Source: Caulobacteraceae bacterium
GTDB taxonomy: Bacteria; Pseudomonadota; Alphaproteobacteria; Caulobacterales; Aquidulcibacteraceae
Reading direction: 5' to 3'
DNA length: 64,000 bases
Assembly (NCBI GenBank): GCA_016703335.1
Contig: JADJCG010000016.1
Span: 1-64,000, forward strand
Position numbers and translations under genes: made by a program. This document shows positions 27,570 through 37,995 of this stretch, piece by piece; the first letter of the stretch is position 1, and the number at the start of each line of letters is the position of its first letter. The notes beneath the pieces are model-generated. The model did not search any database. It had not been told where the DNA came from and worked only from the letters and a program-made list of their open reading frames with translations.

Positions 27570-27701
27570 ATCTCCCCTGCTGGCGCAATCGCTTGAGCGC
27601 TTGTTCGCCCGGCCCTAAGTTTCGCATGGCTAGCGACTCGTTTCCGGTGCGAAATAGCGGAAAAGTCTCGGAAAAAAGCCGGGCAGCTCTTGGGGAATAG
27701 C

Positions 27702-28696
27702 ATGAGCAGAGACGACGATGACGCCGACCGCGGACGCGGCGAGCCGATCGACGTTGAATATGAGCCGGCGTACCGCGAGGACAGCGGGCGCGGGATTGGC
27801 ACGGGCACAGCGCTCGTGTTGGCGCTTGTCGCAGCCGGTGTTGGCGCGGCTGGCGGCGCTGTGGCGCCACGGATTCCGGCTGTCCAATCGGCTCTGAACA
27901 AGATCGCGCCGATGGCCGGCGAGAGCGGACTGACGTCGCCGTCGAGCGATGCAGCTTCGCTCGATCAGCGTTGGACGCGATCGAAGCGGTGATGAATGCA
28001 CCGCTGGCGACCGCCGCTGCTGGTGAAGCCGGCGACGGCGGCACTGGCGCACGCGTGTTCGCACTGCAGGCCGGCCTTCGCGATGTCGAGCAACGGCTGA
28101 CGACGATGCCGTCGACGTCTGATGTTCAAGCGCTCGTTGCTGAAGTGCGACGCTTGCAAGAAGAGCTGCCGGCGGTGGCGCAAGAAGCGCGAACGGCGGC
28201 AACGGCGGCGCGCGCTTCCTATGCCGTTGTAGCGGCTTCGGAGGCGGCTCGCTCGTCGGGCCCGTTCGAGCAAGCGCATGCTTCGCTCGCAGCATTGTTG
28301 CCGAACGATCCGAATGTTGCTGCGCTTGAGCCGCTGGCGCGCGTTGGCGCGCCGACGCGAATCGAGTTGCGCGATCAATTCGGGCGCCTGGACAACGAAA
28401 TCATTCGCGCGGCGCGGCAAAGCCAAGCCGGCGCGGGGTTCTGGGGCCGCATTCAAGCGGCTCTCGCCCAGTGGATCGTCATCCGCCAAGCTGGCGCCGG
28501 CGATACGCCAGAGGGCATCGTTGACCGGGCGGAGCAATTCCTGGCGGCCGATCGCTTGGCCGACGCCATTCAAGAACTCAATCGTTTGCCCGACGCGCCG
28601 AAGCGCGTTGCGCAGCCTTGGATCAGAGACGCGCAGCGCAGGTTGGAAATCGACACGCGCATCACCGCCATCCGACAAGAATTGTCGCGGAGCTAA
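27702..28696 (+). CDS. Mitofilin/Mic60-family inner-membrane protein, frameshifted near 27970
   Basis: About 330 residues: an acidic cytoplasmic N-terminus, one membrane helix (about residues 34-57), a coiled-coil region (about 110-165) and the C-terminal mitofilin-type domain ending PKRVAQPWIRDAQRRLEIDTR. Alphaproteobacterial Mic60 is the homologue of the mitochondrial cristae-junction protein. It shapes intracytoplasmic membranes where studied, and its gene is known to sit among hem genes, as here between hemD and hemY. The frame changes near 27970 (ASLDQ in frame 1, LDAIEAVM in frame 2). GGGGA precedes ATG 27702. Confidence 0.88.
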
Positions 28697-28702
28697 TTCG
28701 CC

Positions 28703-30133
28703 ATGTTGCGTGTCGCCTTCCTACTAATTGTGTTTGTGTTTGCGATACTGCTGTCTTGGCAGATCACCAGCAATGACGCCGGCGTCGTTCATTTTGAGTG
28801 GATGGGCTGGCAGGCCGATACATCTGCTTGGTTCGCCATCGCGATTTTAATCGCCGTGATCGCGCTGGCGTTGCCGCTGCTGCGCTTGCTGATGTTCCTC
28901 ATGGATGCGCCGGGGCGCGTCGGCAAAGCCAGCCAGCGCGCCAAGGTGCGCCGTGGGCAGGAAGCTTTGGCGCTGGGTCTGATCGCGGCCGAGGCCGGTG
29001 AGTTCGAAGAAGCACGCCGCCACGCGGACAAGGCAGAAGATCTAATTGAGGAACCGCGTTTGGCGTTGCTATTACAGGCGCGCGCGGCGGAAGTCGGAGG
29101 CGATACGGCGGCGGCTGAACGCGCTTACGCTGGCATGCTGCAGAACGAAGACACTGAAGTTCTCGGTCGCAAAGGCTTGATGGCGGCAGCTCTGAAGCGC
29201 GGCGACCGCGTTGCCGCGCGTGCGCATGCCGAAGCGGCGCTGAAAGCGTCGAAGACCGCGACCTGGCCATTCCAATACGCGTTCGATCTCGCCGTCCAAC
29301 AAGGCGATTGGGAAAACGCAATCGAAACGCTCGATGCCGGCGATAAGCGCAAGCAGATCGAAGACAAGGTCGCCAAGCGCCGTCGCGCCGTGCTGATGAG
29401 CGCCCAGGCGCAAAAGCTCGAGCGTGAACGCCGCGCCGACAAAGCCGCCGAAATGGCGCAGAAGGCGTTCCGCATGGCGCCGGCGTTTGCACCGGCCGCC
29501 GCGCTCGCAGCGCGCTTGCTGGTGGGCGAAGGCAAAACTGAGCGTGCTGCGGCGATCCTCGAAGAAGCTTGGGAAAACGGCCCGCACCCAGCGCTCGCGC
29601 ACGCGTACCGTGACCTCGTGCCAGGTGAGAGCCGCGAAGCGCGCTCCGAGCGTATGCGTGCTTTCGCCGAGCGTCGCCGTGACTCGCGCGAGACCAAGAT
29701 CGTGCTCGCAGAACTCGCGATGGAGCGCGCTGACTGGGGCGCGGCGCAAGCAGCCCTGGAAGACGCGTACCGCGAAAACCCCTCCTCGCGCATTTGCATC
29801 CTGTTCGCGCAAGTCGCGCGCGGTCGCGGCGATGAGAACGGTGCGCGCACGTGGCTCGCGCAAGCGGCCGCGGCGCCGCGTGAAGCGGATTGGTCGGATC
29901 TCGATCCGGAAGGTCCAGCATTCCTCTACGACGATTCCGACTGGGCCCGCCTTGTGTACGCGTTCGGCGATGGCGGTCAGTTGATCCACCCGCGCATGGA
30001 GCGCGGCGGCAATGACGTGCTCGGCCCGGTGATGGCGATGCCAACAGCTGTGCTGACGCCGCCCAAACCGGAACTCCGCGCCGAGCGCGCGCCGGATGAT
30101 GCCGAAACGGAAGAAGTCGAAGAAATCCGCTAA
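28703..30133 (+). CDS. hemY: HemY-type TPR membrane protein of the haem operon
   Basis: A 476-residue protein with two N-terminal membrane helices (about 3-20 and 41-66), the HemY N-terminal domain, then a helical TPR-like region of about 300 residues (repeated A-x-x-A-R and E-x-A pairs) and an acidic tail. This HemY is not the Bacillus protoporphyrinogen oxidase of the same name. Its role is undefined but it travels with hemC/hemD. It starts 6 bases after the mic60 stop, and is intact. Confidence 0.9.
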   Translation: MLRVAFLLIVFVFAILLSWQITSNDAGVVHFEWMGWQADTSAWFAIAILIAVIALALPLLRLLMFLMDAPGRVGKASQRAKVRRGQEALALGLIAAEAGEFEEARRHADKAEDLIEEPRLALLLQARAAEVGGDTAAAERAYAGMLQNEDTEVLGRKGLMAAALKRGDRVAARAHAEAALKASKTATWPFQYAFDLAVQQGDWENAIETLDAGDKRKQIEDKVAKRRRAVLMSAQAQKLERERRADKAAEMAQKAFRMAPAFAPAAALAARLLVGEGKTERAAAILEEAWENGPHPALAHAYRDLVPGESREARSERMRAFAERRRDSRETKIVLAELAMERADWGAAQAALEDAYRENPSSRICILFAQVARGRGDENGARTWLAQAAAAPREADWSDLDPEGPAFLYDDSDWARLVYAFGDGGQLIHPRMERGGNDVLGPVMAMPTAVLTPPKPELRAERAPDDAETEEVEEIR

Positions 30134-30247
30134 CGCTGCGGCCTCGTTGCGCCGGGTTCCGGCTGGCGTAGTTCACTGACGGCTGCCATCTTCACCGCGT
30201 AGCCGGACTTCCGGCGTTTGGAGCGCGGTCAAAACCGCGTTGGTGCG

Positions 30248-31543
30248 GTGGAAGTCGCGATCCTCGTTTTTCTGATTTTGCTCAACGGCGTGTTCGCGTT
30301 GTCCGAACTCGCCATCGTCTCCGCGAAAAAGCCGCGCCTCAAAGCCCGCGCCGACGCCGGCGATAAAGGCGCACGCGCCGCGCTCAAGCTGATCGAAGAT
30401 CCGTCGCGGATGCTCTCGACGGTGCAGATTGGCATCACGCTCATCGGCATCATCGCCGGCGCCTATGGCGCGACAGCTATCGCGGACGATCTGCAGCCTG
30501 TGATCGCCTCAACCTTTCCGCAGGTTCAGCAATGGTCCGACGACATTGCGTTCGGAATCGTGATCGTAATCACGACATATCTTTCGCTGGTGCTCGGCGA
30601 ATTAGTGCCGAAGCGCATCGCGATGACAGCGCCAGAAGCGCTCGCGGGCGCAATGGCGCCTTCTATGGCGATCTTGGCGACAGTGTCCGGTCCATTCGTA
30701 TGGCTGCTGAAAAGCTCTACGAATGCCATCCTCACGGTGCTTGGGCTTAATCGCACCAAGCAGATCGATGTGACCGAGGAAGAGATCCATTCGCTCATTG
30801 ATGAAGGCCACACCGCGGGTTTGATCGAAACTGAAGAGCGGCAGATGATCACGGGCGTCATGCGCCTTGGTGATCGCACCGTGCGCGCGATCATGACGCC
30901 ACGACCGGATATTGTGTGGCTCGATCCCTCGCGCTCCGCCGAAGAAAACATGGCGCGCATCCGCGGCAGCGACCATTCGCGCTTTCCACTCGCCGAAACT
31001 AGCGTCGATCATGTGGTCGGCGTGGTTCAAGCCAAGCACTTGCTAACGCGGCCGAATGGCCTCTCCGACATGCGTGCCGCCATGCACCCGCCGGTGGTCG
31101 TGCCGGAGACGCTTTCGGTGCTCCGCTTGCTCGATGCCATGCGCGACACGCCTGTGCGCATGGTGTTCGTGGCTGACGAATACGGCGTGATCCAAGGGAT
31201 CGTAACAGCGGCGGATTTGTTGGAATCCATCGCCGGCGACGGCGCGTTGTCGGCTGACGAAGCGATCACGTCGCCGGTGCAGCGCGAGGATGGCTCATGG
31301 CTCGTGGATGGCATGACGCCGATCGATGAGTTTGAGCGGCTCGTCAGCGTACCGGGCCTTTCGGATGAAGGCTCCTTCGACACGGTCGCCGGCCTGGTGA
31401 TCCACCTGACCGAAAAAATCCCGGAGGCCGGCGACACAGCCGAACGCTATCCGCTGCGGTTCGAAATCGTGGACGTCGACGGCCGCCGGATCGACAAGGT
31501 GATAGTGAAGAAAGCTAGCGACGGCGATTTCGCGGGGACGTAA
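30248..31543 (+). CDS. CNNM/CorC (hemolysin C) family membrane protein with CBS pair
   Basis: About 431 residues in the order DUF21/CNNM transmembrane domain (four helices; LGELVPKRIAMTAPE is typical), two CBS domains (VRAIMTPRPDIVWLD and VFVADEYGVIQGIVTAADLLESI) and a C-terminal CorC/HlyC domain with the F-D-T-V-A-G-L-V pattern. The family is linked to magnesium or cobalt efflux and heavy-metal tolerance. The start is uncertain: GTG 30248 gives the expected N-terminus, but a TTG at 30218 is in frame. Confidence 0.9.
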   Translation: MEVAILVFLILLNGVFALSELAIVSAKKPRLKARADAGDKGARAALKLIEDPSRMLSTVQIGITLIGIIAGAYGATAIADDLQPVIASTFPQVQQWSDDIAFGIVIVITTYLSLVLGELVPKRIAMTAPEALAGAMAPSMAILATVSGPFVWLLKSSTNAILTVLGLNRTKQIDVTEEEIHSLIDEGHTAGLIETEERQMITGVMRLGDRTVRAIMTPRPDIVWLDPSRSAEENMARIRGSDHSRFPLAETSVDHVVGVVQAKHLLTRPNGLSDMRAAMHPPVVVPETLSVLRLLDAMRDTPVRMVFVADEYGVIQGIVTAADLLESIAGDGALSADEAITSPVQREDGSWLVDGMTPIDEFERLVSVPGLSDEGSFDTVAGLVIHLTEKIPEAGDTAERYPLRFEIVDVDGRRIDKVIVKKASDGDFAGT

Positions 31544-31554
31544 GCGGTGACGGC

Positions 31555-32849
31555 ATGTGCGACAGCTTCGTAGCCCTGCCTCATCGTGCCGCTGCTGGCG
31601 CGATGCTGTTCGCAAAGAACAGCGACCGCGAACGCAATGAGGCACAGGCGCTGGAGTTCAAGCCGGCCGCTGAGCACGACGCCGACGCGAGCTTGCTGTC
31701 CGCAGCTACATCACCATTCCGCAAGCACGGCGCACCAATGCGTGCCTGATCAGCCGCCCCTTCTGGATGTGGGGCGCGGAGATGGGCGCGAACGAACATG
31801 GCGTCGTCATTGGCAATGAGGCGATGCACTCGGTCATCGCACCGAGCGAGACACCGGCGCTGACTGGAATGGATCTGCTGCGCTTAGCGCTAGAACGCGC
31901 AGCGAGCGCAGCCGAGGCGGTCAACGTCATCGCCGCGCTGCTTGAAGCGCATGGCCAGGGCGGCAATTGCGGCCACCTGCATCAATTCTTCTATCACAAC
32001 GGCTTCCTGATCGCGGATGGCCGCGAAGCGTTCGTGCTGGAAACGGTGGGCCGCTCATGGGCGTGCGAGCGCGTCAGCGATGAGCGCGCGCTGTCGAACG
32101 CCTACAGCATCGGCCGCAGCTACGAGCGCCTCAGCGCTGACCTGGCGGGCGACCAGTTCGACTTCGCCGAACGATTTATCGACGCCGAACGCGATGGCGT
32201 GAGCTTCGGACGCGGGCGCTGCGCTCGCGGCGGACAATTGCTCGCAGCGCACAATGGCAAGCTAACGCCGCAAGCGATGATAGCGGTGCTCCGCGATCAT
32301 GGCGTCGAAGGCGAGGCGGCGAGTTGGACGCCGGAGCAAACCGAGCGCCGTTCGATCTGCATGCACGCAGCAGAAGCCGCACGGCGGAGCCAGACGACAG
32401 CGTCATGGGTGAGTGAGTGGAGGCCAGATGGCGTCGTGCATTGGGTAACGGCGACGGCGGCGCCGTGCCTCAGCATCTTCAAGCCGGTCGTGCTTGGCGC
32501 GGCGTTTCCGCGCGATGACTACGCGCCGACCGACAAATTCTATCGCCAGGCGCGCTGGTGGAAGCATGAACTTTGGCATCGCGGCGCGCTCTGCAACTAC
32601 GCGGAGCACCTTGCCTCGATCACTGCCGAACGCGACGCGCTCGAAGCCAAGTTCGCGCGCGATGTGGGTGCAGCGATGGGCTCGCCCGAGCGGCTGAACC
32701 AAATCATCGTCAACTGCTGGCGCGAGGCCGACGATGCGGAAGCACGCTGGCTCACAAGCGTGCGTCACGACGGCTACGCGCAATCCGGCGCGGACTACGC
32801 GGGGTCCTGGGCGGAGCATGATCGGGTGGGAATGGTGCCGCCTAGGTGA
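31555..32849 (+). CDS. Secernin-like / C69-type N-terminal-nucleophile hydrolase, frameshifted near 31700
   Basis: About 430 residues. The start MCDSFVALP puts Cys at position 2, the predicted nucleophile freed by removal of Met, and FAKNSDRERNEAQALE follows as in secernins and U34/C69 dipeptidases. The frame shifts near 31700. The second part opens YITIPQARRTNACLISRP, then FWMWGAEMGANEHGV. It should act as an amidohydrolase or dipeptidase. The start lies 11 bases after the CNNM stop, so co-transcription is possible. The last clearly chromosomal gene before the mobile region. Confidence 0.85.
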
Positions 32850-33043
32850 CTCGCGCACATAAAAAATCCGCTGATTTCTCCGCGCCTTGCGCAAGTCAAG
32901 CAAAGCGCGATTTCCCAACATTCCCAACACGCTGAAAATGTTCGGGTGTTCCAGTCGCATTCTGTGACCAGCGTGCACCGGAAGCCACACTTTCGCGTCT
33001 CAAATCGCCTCGCCGCGTAGCAGCCCGTCTCTTCAGTTTCTTA

Positions 33044-33547
33044 TCACTGCTTGGACGTAGCCGCCACCGCGTGTTGAACGCGCTGAGGGCCGCTTAGCAC
33101 TGCCAGCAGCAGCCACCGCAACTGTTCGCGATCCAGACGTCGGACGGCGCCGTCCTCTATCATGCGGCCCAGCTGAAACCGCACGCCTGGCACGACACCA
33201 TCCTTCATGCGCCTTGCGACCGTCGCGCGTGAGACGCCGAAGCAGCGACGAATGTCTTGGTAGGTGAACCACAGTTTTTCGGTCGGCAGCGCGGCCATCG
33301 ACCGGTCCACTTGATCGATAACTTCCGTAGAGTAGTGCGAAAGCCCCTCGGTCGTGATCACACGAACCGGCGCAACTGGCTGGCGCACGTGCGCTGATGC
33401 GTTGGAGTGTTCGCTAGCAACCTGCTCGCGCGCGACCTCATACTTAGGAGGATCATCGATCCGATCGTTCGCGACTGTCTCTAGATCGAAAATGCTGAGC
33501 TGGCGCGTGTCTGTCTTTGCAGGCGCGCTTCCCGATCGTGCTTGCAT
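33044..33547 (-). CDS. Putative helix-turn-helix DNA-binding protein of the mobile region
   Basis: A 167-residue protein. The first 80 residues are polar and probably unstructured. The second half contains FTYQDIRRCFGVSRATVARRMKDG, which has the spacing of a helix-turn-helix (Gly-Val-Ser turn followed by a recognition helix). The ATG at 33545-33547 lies 37 bases from a perfect DnaA-type box on the other side. No close family is recognised. It resembles accessory regulators of plasmids and integrative elements. Confidence 0.55.
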   Translation of the reverse strand: MQARSGSAPAKTDTRQLSIFDLETVANDRIDDPPKYEVAREQVASEHSNASAHVRQPVAPVRVITTEGLSHYSTEVIDQVDRSMAALPTEKLWFTYQDIRRCFGVSRATVARRMKDGVVPGVRFQLGRMIEDGAVRRLDREQLRWLLLAVLSGPQRVQHAVAATSKQ

Positions 33548-33583
33548 AGTGTTGTCCCCTTGATCCGATGTGAGACGGGCAAG

Positions 33584-33592
33584 TTATCCACA
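33584..33592 (+). promoter_or_regulatory. DnaA-box-like TTATCCACA
   Basis: An exact match to the DnaA consensus nonamer, upstream of the minus-strand gene that starts at 33547. A second exact copy lies at 39919, in the same orientation and again just upstream of a minus-strand mobile-region gene. Confidence 0.35.
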
Positions 33593-33937
33593 GATCGAGC
33601 GAACACGCAGGAGGGCGCGTTATGCCGGGCTCTTCCTCTTTATTCGGCGCGTCTGCATGCGCTTCATCTGATCGCCGACGTTACGAATGCGCATTCTCGC
33701 TCTCGCGAAGAACAAAGCAATCGGCGGAATAACGAGGAAAAAGACGAAGGGTTGATGGCTGGCGTAATCGGCCGGTCGAGCGAAACGCCCACGCGCAGCG
33801 CGCGCAGCTCTATTTCTCCACCGAAAAAGAAGCGCGTCTCAAAGGCGCCGGCGGCGGACGCGGTGGCTGTCCCCCACAATGACGTCGTTCAACGCGAGCC
33901 GCTGGCGCGGCCTGCACGTCATCGACGGAGGACAGCC
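33593..33937. other. Non-coding left flank of the IS110-type transposase
   Basis: About 345 bases without a credible gene; the frames open here are Arg/Ser-rich and unlike proteins. In IS110-family elements one non-coding flank encodes the bridge RNA that guides target choice. The exact element end could not be found. Confidence 0.35.
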
Positions 33938-34988
33938 ATGGAGTATTTTGCCGGATTAGACGTCGCGATGAAAGAGACCGCGATCTGCGTGGTTGATGCC
34001 GAGGGCAAGACCATCATCGAGGGTAAGGCGCTGAGCGAGCCCGACGCGATCGCCGACTTCCTCTATCCGTTTCGAGACAAGCTGAGACGGGTTGGCCATG
34101 AAGCCGGTGCGCTGTCGCCCTGGCTGCAGCGGGGCCTGATCGAGCGTGACCTAAAAGTGGTGTGCCTGAGACCATCCATGTGCGCTCGGTTTTGAAGGCC
34201 CAGAGAAACAAAACCGACAAGAACGACGCCCGCGGCTTAGCGCAGATGATGCGCACTGGCTGGTTCCGCGAAGTCCACGTCAAGAGCGAGGAGAGCTATC
34301 GCCTTCGCCTCTTGCTGACACACCGGCGCAATCTGAAGCGCAAATTTCTCGATCTCGAAAACGCCATCCGCCACTCGCTCAAAGTGTTCGGCATCAAGCT
34401 GCACCTGACGGGCGCGCGCATTTTGAGGACGCTGTGCGTGAGCAGGTCGGCCATGATCCGCTATTGGCCGGATTGTGTGACGCCATGCTGCGCGCGCGAG
34501 CGGCGCTCTGGGTCGAATATCTCAAGCTGCACAAACTCTTGGTGCAGTTCGCGAGCCGCGACCCGGTATGCCTGCGCTTCATGGGCATACCCGGCGTTGG
34601 CCCCGTGACAGCCCTCGCCTTCAAGACCGCTGTTGACGATCCGACCAGGTTCAAACGCGCCCGCATCGTCGGCGCCCATTTCGGGCTGACGCCAAAGCGC
34701 TACCAGTCCGGCGACACCGTCGACCGACCGGGATGCATCTCCAAACGCGGCGACAAGGAGGTGCGCTCGGTGCTCTACGAAGCGGCTAAGAGCCTGCTGA
34801 CGCGCTACAAAGGGTGGTGCAGCTTGAAGGCCTGGGGTCTGCAGATCGCTCACCGCAGCGGCCACAAGAAGGCTGTCGCCGCAGTCGCCCGGAAGCTCGC
34901 CGTCATCATGTACGCCATGTGGCGTGACGACACCGCATTTCAATTTTCCATCCGGCTGCGACGGCCTGAGACGGCCGGCGCGCAATGA
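33938..34988 (+). pseudogene. IS110-family transposase with two frameshifts
   Basis: About 350 codons of a DEDD transposase. The N-terminal RuvC-like part starts MEYFAGLDVAMKETAICVVD, the middle has NKTDKNDARGLAQMMRTGW, and the C-terminal Transposase_20 domain has the GIPGVGPVTALAFK helix-hairpin-helix and GLTPKRYQSGDTVDR. The frame changes near 34170 and near 34430. These may be decay or assembly errors; the rest is well kept. GGAGGA lies upstream of ATG 33938. The relaxase gene follows after 440 bases. Confidence 0.88.
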
Positions 34989-35429
34989 GGAGATCCCGAA
35001 AGGGAGTGACGTACAGCCATGCCAGAGATGCGGGAGAGCACAATATCTTGCCTGCGACAGCTTTCGAGCCAAGCGCGGTTGATTGCGTGTGACGAGTGCC
35101 TGTGCCCCCGCGACTCCGACCACAGAGTGGGCCGATCAATGATTGAGCCCGGAAGAGTGCATGACGGGCTGACGCCATCATCTCGACCAGGCGATCTTCA
35201 CAAGCGCGCGGCTCTGATGCAGCGTCGCGAATAACAAAGGAGAACGAGGAATGAGAAAGAAGAACGCGAAAACTTGGCCGATTAAGAGGGCAAGATAGAA
35301 TGCGCCGCAGTGCTGGATGCACAGCGGCTTGTCTGCACATCTTTTTTTCCACCTCGTCGCGGGTCGCGACGCCGCAAAGTGCGGCAAGGCTAAAAAGAAC
35401 CGCTGTGCGCTACCGTAAAGGCGCACGTG
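34989..35429. other. Intergenic stretch with oriT-like hairpins
   Basis: No gene is seen in 440 bases. Just before the relaxase gene, two adjacent perfect inverted repeats occur: GTCGCG-GGT-CGCGAC (35356-35370) and GCCGC-AAAGT-GCGGC (35371-35385). Hairpins like these next to a relaxase gene are the usual look of a transfer origin. The first part may be the right non-coding flank of the IS110-type element. Confidence 0.35.
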
Positions 35430-37419
35430 ATGGACGATGAAGACAAACTCGAAGGCGATATCAGCCGACGCCGCGCGACGCGCGCGCCGGACTCCAAAGC
35501 GATGTTTCGCCCACCTTCGGCGGTCAGCTCCAAGCGCGTGGCTAGCCGGGCTCGCGCAGCCTGGTTCAACAGAAGCCGAGGCGCGCCGAACGTGAAGCTC
35601 GCACACGCCCGCCCTGCAGGGCAGCAGCGGGTGATCATCAAGTTGAAGCCCGTCGTCCATGGTGCCGTTGGCGGCGGCGGCGCCGGTTCGCTCATGCGGC
35701 ATGCGCTCTATGTCGAGCGCGACGGCGCGGGCCGAGAGGGCGATCCCGTTCAAGTGTTTGACCGCGACCTTGACCGCGCCGATGGCGCCGCCTTCGTCGA
35801 ACGGTGCGAAGGCGATCGGCACCATTTCCGGGTGATCATCTCCCCGAACAAGGCGCCGCCATCGATGACCTAAAGAGCTATACTCGCGACCTGGTCCGCA
35901 CCGTCGAACTGGACCTCGATACCCGCATCGACTGGATCGCCGCCGAGCACCACGACACCGGCCACCCGCATGTCCACCTGCTCATGCGCGGGGTGCGCGC
36001 GGACGGCCGCGATCTCGTGATCCCGCGCGAGTACGTTTCCCACGGTTTCCGCGAGCGGGCGGAAGGCCTCGCCACCGAACTGCTGGGACCGCGCCTGGAA
36101 CCCGACCGAGCCGACCGCGCAGTGAACCAAGAGCGCTTCACCGAACTCGACCGCGATCTCGTTGCCCGCGCGCGCAGCAACGAGATCGCCATGAGCGCGC
36201 TTCCTGACGATGGCGTCGGCGCCGCCCGGTTGGTGCGGCGTCTAAATAGGCTGGAAGAGCTGGGACTGGCCGAAGCCGCCAGGTCTGGCGTCTGGCGCCT
36301 CGATGCTGCGTTGGAAGACAAGCTAACGCGGCTGGGCGATCGACGAACCCGCGAGCGCGCGACAGCGCGAATTCTAGCCCAGGAGCAGCGCGGGCTCGAA
36401 CCGGATCGCAGGCGCGAATTGGAAGCTGCGCATTCGAGCCAACGTGTGACTGGGCGCCTGGTTGGCTTCGAGCGGTTAGGCGATGAGGCGCGCGGACCGC
36501 AGTTAATCGGCGTGGAAGGCATCGACGGCAGATTCTGGACCGCGCGCGTGGCTGGCCCCGAAGATCTGCGTGGCCTCGCCGGCGTCGAGCGCGGCGCCAT
36601 CGTTGAGATCGAACGCGCAGCGCCCCGCCTTAAGGCGTCGGACCGCACCATCTGGGAGATCGCGCAGGAAAACGATCTCACCTATTCGGCCAGCTTGCAC
36701 CGGCAAGCACGGCCCACTGATCGCGAAAACTACATCGAGATGCACCAGCGCAGGCTGGAAGCGTTGCGCCGCGAAGGCATCGTCAGCCGCGAGCGCGACG
36801 GCACGTTCCTGCTGCCCGAGGACTACCCTGCTCAGGTGATGCTGCGCGAAGGGCGGGCGGACGCGAAAGCGCAAGGGTGACGCTGATTGATCCGCATGCG
36901 CTCGAACGGCAAGCCGAGCATCGAGGGCCGACTTGGCTCGACCGCGTGGCAGACGGGCGTGAGGACATGAGTCAGATGCGCTCTGAGGGTTTCGGCGCCG
37001 AGGTCGGCCATGCCTGGAAACAGCGAGAAAAGACATTGGAGAAACTCGGCCTGGGCGAGCGCGGCCGCGACGGCTTCGAAATGGCGCCGGGCTGGCGCGA
37101 TAGCTTGACCGCACTCGAACAGGAAGCTCTGCGTGATCGCATCGAACGCGACACCGGGCGGGTTGCGCATTTCGCCCGTGGAGGCGAGCGTGTGCATGGG
37201 CTTTACACCGGGCGCATCCACATGGCCGAGCAAAGCTTCGCGCTGATCGAACACGACCGCACCGCGACGCTCGCGCCCTGGCGGCCGGCGATGGACCGCG
37301 CCCTCAATCAGTTCGTCGCGGGCCAGGTCAACGGCATCAATTTCGACTTCAAATACGGACGCGGCGTCGAGAAAGAGATCACCAAGATGCTTGGCATCGA
37401 CATTGGCGGACGCGGCTAG
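35430..37419 (+). CDS. Relaxase/mobilisation nuclease with DUF3363 domain, two frameshifts
   Basis: About 660 codons in three pieces (35430 to about 35845, to about 36878, to 37419) that together form one VirD2-like relaxase. The histidine-triad metal motif is HPHVHLLMRG, preceded by DRHHFRVIISP. The middle part is the winged-helix and linker region, and the C-terminal piece (VHGLYTGRIHMAEQSFALIE, then LAPWRPAMDRAL) is DUF3363. The first break fits a lost G in CCCCGGAAC. It nicks DNA at oriT to start mobilisation. No partner transfer genes are present, so transfer would need help from another element. Confidence 0.88.
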
Positions 37420-37711
37420 AGTTGCGCGGTGTTTCCCGGTGTTGCCCCGCGTTGCATTTTCCGAGTACGCGCGGCCACTAGCAACAATGTGATTGCGGCG
37501 AGGTGTCGCGAATTTCGCGCGGTGATCAATGATTCCTATCTTATCCGCGTTTGCGCGGCGCCCAACACCGAGCTGGAGGCTGTCACCTCCTGTTTCCTTG
37601 CGTTGCCGTCGTGCGCGCGCCGCACGCGAATTCGCGCGTTTGGGCGCCTGCGTTGACGCATCTGCGTTGCGGTGTTCGCTGCTTGCCTGGAAAGGCTCGG
37701 AATGGTGGAGC

Positions 37712-37972
37712 ATGCAGGACGCACCTTTACTCATCGTCGAAGATCAGGACCGGCTCTATTCGCGCAAGGACGCCGCGCGCTATCTCACCGCTCTTGGACT
37801 GGAGACGGCGCCGCAGACGCTGGCGCGCAAGTTTCATGAAGGCACTGGTCCGCTTTGCACACACGTCGCCGACCGGGCGATGTATCGGAAAACGCATCTG
37901 GATGAATACTTCGCGGCGCAGGTGTCAGCGCCGAGGCGCTCTTTGCATGAGTCGAAACGGCCATCTAGTTAG
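37712..37972 (+). CDS. Excisionase-type DNA-binding protein (copy 1)
   Basis: An 86-residue protein with a winged-helix pattern of the excisionase/AlpA sort: RLYSRKDAARYLTALGL, then QTLARKFHEGTGPLC and RAMYRKTHLDEYFA. It is clearly related to the minus-strand protein at 39610-39901. ATG 37712 has GGAG very close; no better start is seen. Between the relaxase and this gene (37420-37711) I see only short GTGTTTCCC-type repeats. It may control excision or expression of element genes. Confidence 0.65.
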   Translation: MQDAPLLIVEDQDRLYSRKDAARYLTALGLETAPQTLARKFHEGTGPLCTHVADRAMYRKTHLDEYFAAQVSAPRRSLHESKRPSS

Positions 37973-37995
37973 GCGAGCGTCTGGAGTGCTCGCGA

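Noticed and set aside
28899..30176. A 425-codon minus-strand frame opposite hemY
   Set aside because: Arg/Ala/Pro-rich shadow; hemY on the plus strand has clear domain structure.
30224..30239. Small inverted repeat CGCGGT-CAAA-ACCGCG before the CNNM gene
   Set aside because: Six base pairs in a GC-rich leader occur by chance; there is no T-tract for a terminator and no second copy.
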